A DNA stretch of 8,696 nucleotides from Halobacteriales archaeon QH_8_67_36 (GCA_003021755.1 PXQZ01000068.1:12835-21530), one strand, 5' to 3'; positions 1 to 6,019 are shown, counted from the first letter of the stretch. Notes: a model not told the origin generated them from the letters alone. Made by a program: numbers and translations.

Positions 1-774
1 GAGACGCTGTTCGCGCCCGAGGTGCCACTAGTGGAGAAACTCGACCGTCTGTTCGAGCTGGAGACGGCCGAGTTCGAGCTGGAACACGCGTTTTTCTCCC
101 GAATCGACACCGACGCCGGAACACAGCGATTCGACGTCGTCCACGGGGCTCGCGGCGACCTGGTGCCGGACAACACCGTCGAACTCGGGACGACGTACTG
201 CCGAAAGACGATTCAGTCGCCAGACGGCACGCTGGTTGTCAGCGACGCTCAGGCCGAAGGGTGGGGCGACGACCCCGCATACGAACGGTTCGACCTCGGG
301 AGTTACCTGGGGACGACGGTCGTCGCCGACGACGAGCCGTACGGGACACTCTGCTATGCCAACACGGACCCACGCGCCGATGCCATCACCGACGAGGAAG
401 TGACTCTCGTCGAGATCGAGAGCCAGTGGCTGGGGGCGCTCCTGGACAAGAGGACACGTCCACCCGCCGACGTGTCGGCGGTCCCGAGCGACCGGCTGGA
501 CTCGGCGATGGACGCCCTGCGGACAGCCGAGCGACGTGTCGTTCTCTCGTCGCTGCTCGAAACCGGAGCGACCAGTGTCGAGTCCATCGCATTGGACACC
601 GACGGCGAGGCCACTCGGGAACTACTGTATCATTCTTCGCTCCCGAGATTAGCGGACGACGGCTACGTTACGTGGGATGTCGACTCGGGGACCGTCGCAC
701 GCGGTCCAAACTTCACCGACGTCGAGTCGGTGCTTCGAAGCGTCACACGCGGTCCGGACACGGGCTCCCAGTAG
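1..774 (+). CDS. GAF-domain sensor/regulator with C-terminal winged-helix-like domain (5' end missing)
   Basis: The reading frame is open from base 1. A GTG at 22 could serve as a start, but the codons before it (ETLFAPE) read as the usual linker ahead of this GAF family, so I infer that the gene begins outside the window. Numbered from the GTG, residues about 5-145 form a haloarchaeal GAF domain, with SRIDTDAGTQRF, a TYCRKTI segment around 58-64 and an LGTTVVADDEPYGTLCY segment. Such domains often follow PAS or receiver modules in haloarchaeal signalling proteins. Residues about 155-235 (DRLDSAMDALRTAERRVVLSSLL... then LYHSSLPRLADDGYVTWD) look like a DUF7344-type winged helix, which suggests DNA binding. 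There is no histidine kinase HATPase domain after the GAF, so the output is probably direct transcriptional control. The ligand is unknown. The gene converges on tfb. Confidence 0.8.
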   Translation, partial: ETLFAPEVPLVEKLDRLFELETAEFELEHAFFSRIDTDAGTQRFDVVHGARGDLVPDNTVELGTTYCRKTIQSPDGTLVVSDAQAEGWGDDPAYERFDLGSYLGTTVVADDEPYGTLCYANTDPRADAITDEEVTLVEIESQWLGALLDKRTRPPADVSAVPSDRLDSAMDALRTAERRVVLSSLLETGATSVESIALDTDGEATRELLYHSSLPRLADDGYVTWDVDSGTVARGPNFTDVESVLRSVTRGPDTGSQ

Positions 775-894
775 GGCCGGCGTCGCTCTTGCCGGACAGC
801 TGCCGCACGGCCGGCTGCCGGGATGTCGCCGTCGCAAAAATAGCGGAGGTGGCTGGCGCCGTCTCATACGGTTTATTGTAGATTGTTTCCGGAT

Positions 895-918
895 TGTGCC
901 GACCCCGGGGTCGGCACA
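895..918. repeat. Perfect 24-bp palindrome between convergent genes
   Basis: The half-site TGTGCCGACCCC is followed at once by its exact reverse complement, with no spacer. It lies 121 bp after the stop of the GAF gene and 29 bp beyond the stop of tfb, which is read from the other strand. As RNA it would form a strong GC-rich hairpin from either strand, so a shared bidirectional transcript end is the simplest reading. There is no T-run directly after it on either strand. A dyad operator is possible but less likely between two gene ends. Confidence 0.6.
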
Positions 919-946
919 TACCGGTAAATCGCTACAACAATCCGTA

Positions 947-1906
947 TCAGTGGATGCCCATCGCTTCTATCTGCTCCTGATACCGGTTCCGGATGGTGAC
1001 TTCCGTCACTTGTGCCACGTCGGCGACCTCGCGCTGGGTCTTCTTCTCGTTACAGAGCAGCGAGGCGGCGTAGATGGCGGCGGCGGCGTAGCCGGTCGGG
1101 GACTTGCCCGAGAGCAGTCCCTGCTCGGCGGTGGTGTCGATGATCTCGTTGGCCTTCGACTGGACCTCCTCGGAGAGGTCGAGTTCGGAGGCAAAGCGCG
1201 GGACGTACTGCTTGGGGTCGACCGGCTCCATCTTCAGTTCCAGTTCCTGTGCGACGTAGCGGTAGGTGCGGCCGATCTCCTTCTGCTCGACGCGGGAGAC
1301 GTCCGACACCTCCTCCAGGCTGCGGGGGATGCCCTCCTGCCGGCAGGCGGCGTACAGACAGGCCGTGGCGACGCCCTCGATGGAACGTCCGCGGATGAGG
1401 TCTTCGTTGAGAGCGCGCCGATAGATGACCGAGGCGACCTCCCGCACCGAGCGCGGGACACCCAGTGCGGAGGCCATGCGGTCGATCTCCGACAGCGCGA
1501 ACTGCAGGTTGCGTTCGCCCGCGTCCTTCGTGCGGATGCGCTCCTGCCACTTGCGCAGTCGGTGCATCTGTGAGCGTTTCTCCGAGGAGAGCGAGCGGCC
1601 GTAGGCGTCCTTGTCCTTCCAGTCTATCTGTGTCGTCAGCCCCTTGTCGTGCATCGTCTGTGTCGTGGGGGCCCCGACACGGGATTTGGACTGGCGCTCG
1701 GAGTGATTGAACGCGCGCCACTCCGGCCCGCGGTCGATGTTCTCGTCCTCGATGACCAGTCCGCAGTCCTCACAGACGAGTTCACCACCACCGTCGCTGG
1801 TAATCGACTCCGACTCACACTCGGGGCAGGTCTGCTGACCCGTGCTCTCGGACGACTGCTCAGCCTCCTCCTCCTCCGTGTCCCGCTGGCGCGTCGGCCG
1901 TTCCAT
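947..1906 (-). CDS. tfb: Transcription initiation factor IIB (TFB)
   Basis: This 319-residue protein recruits RNA polymerase to the TBP-bound promoter, contacts the BRE next to the TATA box and helps open the DNA. An acidic, Ser/Glu-rich tail (about 1-25) precedes an N-terminal zinc ribbon with Cys27, Cys30, Cys45 and Cys48. The B-reader/linker follows, with GPEWRAF and HDKGLTTQIDW. Two cyclin-like repeats cover about 120-210 and 220-315. A helix-turn-helix near the C-terminus (TQREVADVAQVTEVTIRNRY) corresponds to the BRE-reading element. Length and order are normal for archaeal TFB. The ATG at 1906 lies about 29 nt from a TATA element, giving a very short leader. Haloarchaea carry many TFB paralogues, and I cannot say which one this is. 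Confidence 0.97.
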   Translation of the reverse strand: MERPTRQRDTEEEEAEQSSESTGQQTCPECESESITSDGGGELVCEDCGLVIEDENIDRGPEWRAFNHSERQSKSRVGAPTTQTMHDKGLTTQIDWKDKDAYGRSLSSEKRSQMHRLRKWQERIRTKDAGERNLQFALSEIDRMASALGVPRSVREVASVIYRRALNEDLIRGRSIEGVATACLYAACRQEGIPRSLEEVSDVSRVEQKEIGRTYRYVAQELELKMEPVDPKQYVPRFASELDLSEEVQSKANEIIDTTAEQGLLSGKSPTGYAAAAIYAASLLCNEKKTQREVADVAQVTEVTIRNRYQEQIEAMGIH

Positions 1907-1934
1907 GTGTTCTTTTACGGAGAACAGCTAATTA

Positions 1935-1942
1935 CGTATAAA
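1935..1942 (-). promoter_or_regulatory. TATA box of tfb
   Basis: On the minus strand this reads TTTATACG, preceded by the A-rich stretch CAAACA that could act as BRE. Its centre lies about 32 nt from the A of the TFB start codon, which predicts a transcript with a leader of only a few nucleotides and no clear Shine-Dalgarno sequence. Confidence 0.65.
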
Positions 1943-2014
1943 TGTTTGGGGGAAACGGGTGGGTACCGAGCGTACGTCCTCCCTACTTCGCGCTCACGCA
2001 GGGGCGAGTAAAGC

Positions 2015-2020
2015 CTTAAC
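2015..2020 (+). promoter_or_regulatory. Possible weak TATA element upstream of the 2037/2041 ATGs
   Basis: CTTAAC, inside AAGCCTTAACCCC, lies about 20-25 nt before two ATG codons at 2037 and 2041. That is close to leaderless spacing. The match to the haloarchaeal TATA consensus is modest, and the gene it would serve is itself uncertain. Confidence 0.3.
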
Positions 2021-2040
2021 CCCCAAGCGTGCGGTGATGT

Positions 2041-2335
2041 ATGAATCTATACGGTCGTTCGGGAGGCCGATTACCGCGGTCGAACGGGTACGTGACAGCG
2101 CGCGCGAGACAGGAGTGGGCAACGGGCGACACCCGTCCGCAGTACCGAAAGCGGTGACTACACCGGCGAGAACGGCGTCCCACGGGACGACCGACAGATG
2201 AGCGAGGGTCCGTCGGACCAGCGGGAGGGTATCGGCAAACTGTTCGACGAACTCGAAGCGCTGGAGGACTTCGCCGGGGCGCTGCTCGACTCACTGCTTT
2301 TCGGCATCCGATGGCCATCGGCGCGGGCTGGGTGA
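2041..2335 (+). pseudogene. Possible frameshifted small gene of unknown function
   Basis: Two frames look coding in turn. From ATG 2041 the frame reads MNLYGRSGGRLPRSNGYVTA and ends at TGA 2155-2157 after 38 codons. The +1 frame then has strong G/C third-position bias from about 2156 to TGA 2333-2335, reading DYTGENGVPRDDRQ and then MSEGPSDQREGIGKLFDELE, followed by a hydrophobic stretch (FAGALLDSLLFG). Skipping the single T at 2155 would join both into one protein of about 97 residues. A conservative reading is a separate 45-residue gene from ATG 2198 to 2335, but that ATG has no promoter or Shine-Dalgarno sequence and the codon bias begins well before it. I recognise no family. It may be a decayed gene, a sequencing error or chance. 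Confidence 0.35.
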
Positions 2336-2407
2336 CATCTTCCCCGGAAGCTAGCGAGTCGAACGAATGCTACCGATTCGCACGCTCCCGCCGGCGTTTG
2401 ACAACCG

Positions 2408-2413
2408 TTAAAA
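2408..2413 (+). promoter_or_regulatory. TATA box of the zinc micro-protein / aEF1B operon
   Basis: TTAAAA lies in CCGTTAAAAGC, about 26 nt before the ATG at 2437. The spacing predicts transcription starting at or next to the start codon, so the mRNA is probably leaderless. Confidence 0.6.
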
Positions 2414-2436
2414 GCGGCGGTCGGGTACGGGGTGGT

Positions 2437-2616
2437 ATGAGCGAGAGCCAGCAGAAGCGAGCGCAGAAATGCGTCTCGTGTGGCATCAACATCGCCACGA
2501 CGAACGCGGCCGCGTTCAAGTGCCCGGACTGCGGACAGCAGATTTACCGCTGTTCGAAGTGCCGCAAGCAGAGCAACCTCTACGAGTGCCCCGACTGCGG
2601 ATTCACGGGACCATAA
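2437..2616 (+). CDS. Four-CxxC zinc finger micro-protein (HVO_2753 type)
   Basis: A 59-residue protein with four CxxC pairs: Cys12/Cys15 (CVSCG), Cys29/Cys32 (CPDCG), Cys39/Cys42 (CSKC) and Cys51/Cys54 (CPDCG). These can form two zinc sites. A short basic N-terminus (MSESQQKRAQK) precedes them. Length and spacing match my recollection of the Haloferax volcanii small zinc finger protein HVO_2753, whose deletion was reported to affect swarming and biofilm formation. That identification is from memory, not from a search. The ATG at 2437 is chosen because it sits at leaderless distance from a TATA box, and the upstream in-frame extension lacks coding character. The aEF1B gene starts 2 nt after its stop, so both are surely co-transcribed, suggesting a role near translation or RNA. 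Confidence 0.9.
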   Translation: MSESQQKRAQKCVSCGINIATTNAAAFKCPDCGQQIYRCSKCRKQSNLYECPDCGFTGP

Positions 2617-2618
2617 CC

Positions 2619-2885
2619 ATGGGGAAAGTAGCAGCCAAGATCAAGATCATGCCCGAGAGCCCGGACATCGACCTCGACGCGCTCCAGGAGCGACTCGAAG
2701 GTGCGCTTCCCGAAGGAGCGAAGATCAAGGGGTTCGAGCGCGACGACGTGGCCTTCGGCCTCGTCGCGCTGTTCCCGACGGTCATCATCCCCGACGAGGC
2801 CGGCGGCACGGACGCCGTCGAAGACGCTTTCGCTGACGTCGAAGGCGTCGAATCCGTCGACGTCGACACGGTCGGTCGTCTGTAA
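2619..2885 (+). CDS. ef1b: Translation elongation factor aEF-1 beta (nucleotide exchange factor)
   Basis: This 88-residue protein is the archaeal guanine nucleotide exchange factor that reloads EF-1 alpha with GTP. The sequence shows the compact single-domain fold of the family: GKVAAKIKIMPESPDIDLDAL at the start, the central IKGFERDDVAFGLVALFPTVIIPDE and the C-terminal VEGVESVDVDTVGRL. Its length is typical of archaeal aEF1B (about 90). It begins 2 nt after the stop of the zinc micro-protein, with only a weak purine-rich stretch ahead, so it probably depends on translation of the upstream gene. A T-rich stretch follows the stop. Confidence 0.95.
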   Translation: MGKVAAKIKIMPESPDIDLDALQERLEGALPEGAKIKGFERDDVAFGLVALFPTVIIPDEAGGTDAVEDAFADVEGVESVDVDTVGRL

Positions 2886-2891
2886 CACGAC

Positions 2892-2900
2892 TTTTGTTCT
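2892..2900 (+). terminator. T-rich transcript end after aEF1B
   Basis: TTTTGTTCT begins 6 nt after the aEF1B stop codon. Archaeal RNA polymerase commonly ends transcripts at such U-rich stretches without a hairpin. The run is short, so this is tentative. Confidence 0.35.
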
Positions 2901-2968
2901 CCGCGTTTCGCCACGCCCCGAGCGACAGCGCCGGTGTCGCCCCCGCGACGCCGGCCGCGGAACGCACG

Positions 2969-2976
2969 TTTTATAT
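2969..2976 (+). promoter_or_regulatory. TATA box of the L21e-rpoF operon
   Basis: TTTTATAT stands out in GC-rich surroundings about 31 nt before the L21e start codon at 3004. It predicts a leader of roughly 5 nt. Confidence 0.7.
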
Positions 2977-3003
2977 GGGCGAGTAGACAAGCGGTGAGCA
3001 AGA

Positions 3004-3294
3004 ATGCCCAGTTCGAACGGCCCCCTCGAAGGAACGCGGGACAAGCTGAAGAACAAGCCACGCGACCGCGGTACCTCGCCACCCCAGCGCGCCGTCGAGC
3101 AGTACGAGGTCGACGAGAAAGTCCACCTGAAAATCGACCCCTCGGTTCCCGAGGGTCGCTTCCACCCGCGCTTCGACGGCCAGACCGGTACCGTCATCGG
3201 CGAGCAGGGGACGGCCTACAAGGTCGAAATCGTCGACGGTGGCAAGACCAAGACAGTCATCGTCAAACCGGCCCACCTCCGACGGCAAGAATGA
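3004..3294 (+). CDS. rpl21e: 50S ribosomal protein L21e
   Basis: A 96-residue basic protein of the large ribosomal subunit, a family found only in archaea and eukaryotes. Diagnostic segments are the N-terminal GTRDKLKNKPRDRG, then SPPQRAVEQYEVDEKVHLKIDPSVPEGRFHPRF, GQTGTVIGEQGTAYKVEI and the C-terminal VIVKPAHLRRQ, forming an SH3-like barrel with a basic N-terminal extension. Length is as expected. Its stop overlaps the rpoF start in an ATGA, which indicates coupled translation of a ribosomal protein and an RNA polymerase subunit. Confidence 0.97.
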   Translation: MPSSNGPLEGTRDKLKNKPRDRGTSPPQRAVEQYEVDEKVHLKIDPSVPEGRFHPRFDGQTGTVIGEQGTAYKVEIVDGGKTKTVIVKPAHLRRQE

Positions 3295-3647
3295 CGATAT
3301 TCAAGGAGAAGGTCTCCGAGGAGTATCTCACCACCGCCGAAACGAAGGAGATACTGGCCGATCTGGAGATGGAGCGAGCGGCCGACGAGGAGCGTGAGAT
3401 GCGCTACGAACTCAAACGTTCCATCGAACACGTCAATCACTTCGCGATGCTCGACGCCGAGGCGTCCCTGGAGTTCGTCGAACAACTCCACGAACTGGAG
3501 AAGGTCGACGAGGCGACCGCCTACAAGATAGCAAACCTCCGCCCGCTCGACCGCGACGAACTGCGGGCCATCTACGCTCAAGAGCGCTACTCGCTGTCGG
3601 GCGACGAACTCGACGATATCCTCGCCGCCGTCAAGCAGTACGCCTGA
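3291..3647 (+). CDS. rpoF: DNA-directed RNA polymerase subunit RpoF (Rpb4)
   Basis: This 118-residue subunit pairs with RpoE (Rpb7) to form the stalk of archaeal RNA polymerase, which helps promoter opening, elongation and termination. The sequence is helical and acidic, with MTIFKEKVSEEYLTTAETKEIL at the start. The Rpb4-type C-terminal HRDC-like region reads LEKVDEATAYKIANLRPLDRDELRAIYAQERYSLSGDELDDILAAV. The start is fixed by the 4-nt ATGA overlap with L21e, the length fits the family, and the L21e-RpoF pairing recurs in archaea. Confidence 0.95.
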   Translation: MTIFKEKVSEEYLTTAETKEILADLEMERAADEEREMRYELKRSIEHVNHFAMLDAEASLEFVEQLHELEKVDEATAYKIANLRPLDRDELRAIYAQERYSLSGDELDDILAAVKQYA

Positions 3648-3676
3648 TACTGCTTCCCGTAGCTTATTTCTGGATA

Positions 3677-3697
3677 CCGACGACCCGAGGTCGTCGG
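3677..3697 (+). repeat. Intergenic hairpin after rpoF
   Basis: CCGACGACC and GGTCGTCGG form a perfect 9-bp inverted repeat with a 3-nt CGA loop, 30 nt past the rpoF stop. It could be a 3'-end stabilising or pausing hairpin. No T-run follows it directly; a short T-rich stretch (TTATTTC) precedes it. Confidence 0.5.
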
Positions 3698-3772
3698 CTC
3701 CCATGATAGTCCACAGAGCGGCCCGAGACACGTCCGGCGTGACCGTCGACCGCTCCTGTAGCCATCCAATGC

Positions 3773-3778
3773 ATTAAG
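3773..3778 (+). promoter_or_regulatory. TATA element of the DUF655 gene
   Basis: ATTAAG within ATGCATTAAGTG lies about 27 nt before the ATG at 3803. The spacing fits a leaderless mRNA and indicates that this gene has its own promoter despite lying just after rpoF. Confidence 0.5.
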
Positions 3779-3802
3779 TGTACTCTGGTCATACAGTTCG
3801 TC

Positions 3803-4378
3803 ATGAGCAGCACCGAGAGCGGTGGTGAGGATCTGGTAGCGGCAGTGCTCGACGTGCTCCCGCACGGCCGGAGCGACGACGACCGTCCCCAGCACCAGAA
3901 AGACCCGCTCGCGTACGCCCTCGGAGTCGACGAGTTCCACATCTACGAGCTCTCGCTCGACGAGGACGACGACATCGCCTTCGGCGACCGCATCGACCTC
4001 ACCGAGTTCGGTCGCCTGACCGAGGTCGACTTCGAGGACCTCCCCAGCGGCGCCCGGCAGGAACTGGAGTACGCCGTCGAGGAGGTCGTCGACGCCGACG
4101 AAGGGCGGTTCGTCGACTTCTACAACGATGCCCAGCCCATCACGCTGCGGCTCCACCAGCTGAACCTCCTGCCGGGTATCGGGAAGAAGCTCCGCAACAC
4201 CGTCCTCGACGAGCGCAAGCGCAAGCCCTTCGAAAGCTTCGAGGACCTCGAAGAGCGGGTCAGCGGCCTCCACAACCCCAAGGAAGTACTCGTCGAGCGC
4301 GTTCAGGAGGAACTGCGGGACGACGACCTGAAGTATCGGATTTTCGTGCGGCGGAGTGAGCAAGGCGAGGATGGATAA
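3803..4378 (+). CDS. DUF655 family protein, predicted RNA-binding
   Basis: A 191-residue acidic protein of the archaeal DUF655 family. The N-terminal half (VLDVLPHG...DPLAYALGVDEFHIYELSLDED) resembles an OB-like RNA-binding fold. The C-terminal half carries a helix-hairpin-helix signature (LHQLNLLPGIGKKLRNTVLDERKRKPFESFEDLEERV) with the glycine-rich hairpin LLPGIGKK. No enzymatic role is known to me. The recurring neighbourhood with L21e, rpoF and ksgA suggests ribosome biogenesis or RNA handling. The start is supported by a TATA element at leaderless distance. The 3' end of the coding region carries GAGCAAGGCGAG, a 12-mer repeated exactly in the following spacer, so the last few residues (EQGEDG) may have been shaped by that repeat. 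Confidence 0.9.
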   Translation: MSSTESGGEDLVAAVLDVLPHGRSDDDRPQHQKDPLAYALGVDEFHIYELSLDEDDDIAFGDRIDLTEFGRLTEVDFEDLPSGARQELEYAVEEVVDADEGRFVDFYNDAQPITLRLHQLNLLPGIGKKLRNTVLDERKRKPFESFEDLEERVSGLHNPKEVLVERVQEELRDDDLKYRIFVRRSEQGEDG

Positions 4379-4543
4379 CCGCAGGGAACCTACTCTCGAA
4401 GCGAAACGGCGACCGTAGCGAGCCGTGGAGCAAGGCGAGAGCGAGTGAAACGAGTCCTCGACGCGAACCCCGGAGCAAGCTGGGAGTACTCGACCCACCG
4501 CGAGTAGCGGCCTTTTTCACCGCCCGACCATCTACGGAGGGTA
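4379..4543. repeat. Short-repeat-rich spacer between DUF655 and ksgA
   Basis: The 12-mer GAGCAAGGCGAG occurs at 4358-4369 (inside DUF655) and again at 4428-4439, with a shorter GGAGCAAG at 4472-4479. A small hairpin, ACGGC (4406-4410) and GCCGT (4422-4426), encloses an 11-nt loop GACCGTAGCGA. The spacer also contains GAGTGAAACGAG, a motif I associate with haloarchaeal intergenic DNA. A run of five T at 4513-4517 could end DUF655 transcripts or serve as a poor TATA element for ksgA, being about 29 nt from its start. I see no coding signal. Confidence 0.5.
4536..4540 (+). promoter_or_regulatory. Shine-Dalgarno site of ksgA
   Basis: GGAGG lies 3 nt before the ATG at 4544. It supports this start and shows that ksgA has a leadered mRNA, unlike most other operon heads here. 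Confidence 0.6.
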
Positions 4544-5398
4544 ATGACAGAGTACGGGAACCGCGACCCCGACGCGCTGGTCCGGCGGGCGGGCAAGCGG
4601 GCCGACACCCGACAGGACCAGCACTTCCTGGTCGACGACCGCGTGCTGGACCGGATTCCGACCTACGCCGAGGGGATGGACCGCTCGCACGTCCTCGAAA
4701 TCGGCGGCGGACCGGGCGCGCTCACGGACCGACTGCTCGCCGTCGCCGACCGGGTGACGGTGGTCGAACGGGACCCCGACTTCGCGGCACATCTGCGCCA
4801 GGAGTTCGCCGACGCCGTCGCGGCCGAGCGACTGACCGTTATCGAGGGCGACGCGCTCGACGTCGACCTCCCCGACTTTACCGCGAGCATCGCAAACCTC
4901 CCCTACGGCGCGTCCTCGGAGATCGCGTTCCGACTGCTCCCGGAAGGGAAACCGCTGGTCCTGATGTTCCAGCAGGAGTTCGCCGAGCGGATGGCCGCCG
5001 ACCCGGCGACCGACGACTACGGCCGCCTGTCGGTGACGGCGGGCCACTACGCGGACACCGAAATCGTCGAGACCGTTCCGAAGGGGGCGTTCGACCCACG
5101 GCCTCGCGTGACGAGCGCGCTCGTGCGGACGACGCCGCGCGAACCGGACTACACCGTCCCCAGCGACGACTTCTTCATGGACTTCCTGAAGGCGGTGTTC
5201 ACCCAGCGCCGGAAGACGATGCGCAACGCCGTCCGCAACACGGCTCACATCTCGGGACTGGGCGACCCCGACGCGGTCGTCGCGGCCGCCGACGAAGACC
5301 TGATGAGTGCCCGCGCCGGCACACTCGCGCCGGCAGACTTCGCCGACCTGGCGACGCTGGCCTACGAGGTCGACGACCCCGAGCACGCCGATGACTGA
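4544..5398 (+). CDS. ksgA: 16S rRNA (adenine-N6,N6)-dimethyltransferase KsgA/Dim1
   Basis: This enzyme uses S-adenosylmethionine to dimethylate two adjacent adenines in the 3'-terminal hairpin of small-subunit rRNA, a late ribosome assembly step. The 284-residue protein shows the family landmarks in order: RQDQHFLVD (about 23-31), SAM motif I VLEIGGGPGALT (50-61), the acidic ribose-binding VVERD, the catalytic NLPYGASS (118-125), and a helical C-terminal domain with FTQRRKTMRNAV (219-230) that contacts rRNA. The ATG at 4544 is preceded by a good GGAGG. The stop overlaps the next methyltransferase gene by 8 nt, so the two form an operon. Confidence 0.96.
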   Translation: MTEYGNRDPDALVRRAGKRADTRQDQHFLVDDRVLDRIPTYAEGMDRSHVLEIGGGPGALTDRLLAVADRVTVVERDPDFAAHLRQEFADAVAAERLTVIEGDALDVDLPDFTASIANLPYGASSEIAFRLLPEGKPLVLMFQQEFAERMAADPATDDYGRLSVTAGHYADTEIVETVPKGAFDPRPRVTSALVRTTPREPDYTVPSDDFFMDFLKAVFTQRRKTMRNAVRNTAHISGLGDPDAVVAAADEDLMSARAGTLAPADFADLATLAYEVDDPEHADD

Positions 5399-6002
5399 GG
5401 GGGGCGATGACGAGGAGACGGAGAGCGGTCGTCCCTCGCTGGCCGACCAGCGCGGCGTCGAGACGGTGTACCAGCCGGCCGAGGACTCCCACCTGCTCGC
5501 CCGTACGGCCGTCGAGCGCGTCACGCCGGGCGACCGCGCCCTCGACGTGGGGACCGGGTCGGGGTACGTCGCGGCGACGCTGGCCGAGGCCGGCGCCGAC
5601 GCGGTGGGCGTCGACCTCAGTCCGCTGGCCTGTCGCGAGGCCGCCGACAACGGCGTCCCGGTCGTCCGTGGCGACCTCGTGGTGCCGTTCCAGGACGGGG
5701 CCTTCGACCTCGTCGCGTTCAATCCGCCGTACCTCCCGACGCCCGCCGGGGCCGAGTGGGACGACTGGATGGAACACGCGCTGTCGGGCGGCGAGGACGG
5801 CCGGCGACTCGTCGACCCGTTCCTCGGATCGGTGGGTCGCGTGCTCGCGCCCGGCGGCGAGGTCCTCCTACTGGTGAGCAGCCTCACCGACCCCCACGCC
5901 GTGTGCGTGTATGCTCGTGAAGAGGGGTTTGCCAGCGAGGTGCTTACTAGCGAGAAACACCCCTACGAGGCGCTCGTCGTCCTGCGGTTTACAGAATCGT
6001 AA
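5391..6002 (+). CDS. HemK2/Mtq2-type protein (glutamine-N5) methyltransferase
   Basis: A 203-residue SAM-dependent methyltransferase. After an acidic N-terminus, VYQPAEDSHLLA (about 26-37) matches the PAEDSxLL signature of the HemK2 branch. Motif I is ALDVGTGSGYVAATLAEAG (50-68) and the catalytic NPPY is at 111-114. The protein ends with a compact HPYEALVVLRF strand and lacks the extra N-terminal substrate domain of bacterial PrmC. The known role of this branch (eukaryotic Mtq2, with partner Trm112) is methylation of the GGQ glutamine of the class I release factor; I infer the same for aRF1. An ATG at 5391 overlapping ksgA by 8 nt is preferred over a longer upstream frame that would lie wholly within ksgA. 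Other NPPY methyltransferase substrates cannot be excluded. Confidence 0.88.
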   Translation: MTEGGDDEETESGRPSLADQRGVETVYQPAEDSHLLARTAVERVTPGDRALDVGTGSGYVAATLAEAGADAVGVDLSPLACREAADNGVPVVRGDLVVPFQDGAFDLVAFNPPYLPTPAGAEWDDWMEHALSGGEDGRRLVDPFLGSVGRVLAPGGEVLLLVSSLTDPHAVCVYAREEGFASEVLTSEKHPYEALVVLRFTES

Positions 6003-6015
6003 TTACCGATGGGCA

Positions 6016-6019
6016 TTTT
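6016..6019 (+). terminator. Possible T-run terminator after the methyltransferase operon
   Basis: Four consecutive T (in GCATTTTCTCG) lie 14 nt after the stop of the HemK2-like gene and before the next promoter. This is a weak signal. Confidence 0.25.

Noticed and set aside
677..1573. Long plus-strand open frame opposite tfb and the end of the GAF gene
   Set aside because: It is mostly antisense to the clear TFB gene; long antisense frames are expected in very GC-rich DNA. The translation resembles no domain.
2016..2318. Minus-strand 100-codon frame in the tfb spacer
   Set aside because: The product is Arg/Pro-rich with no motif, and third-position bias favours the plus strand in this region.
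4356..4480. CRISPR-like array from the GAGCAAGGCGAG copies
   Set aside because: Only two exact copies, too short and unevenly spaced, one of them inside a coding region; no cas genes nearby.
3587..4498. Minus-strand 303-codon frame across the DUF655 gene
   Set aside because: It is the reverse shadow of DUF655, whose sense product has a recognisable family and helix-hairpin-helix motif.
4532..5887. Minus-strand 451-codon frame opposite ksgA and the HemK2-like gene
   Set aside because: The sense strand carries two methyltransferases with complete motifs; the antisense product is low-complexity and Arg/Ser-rich.
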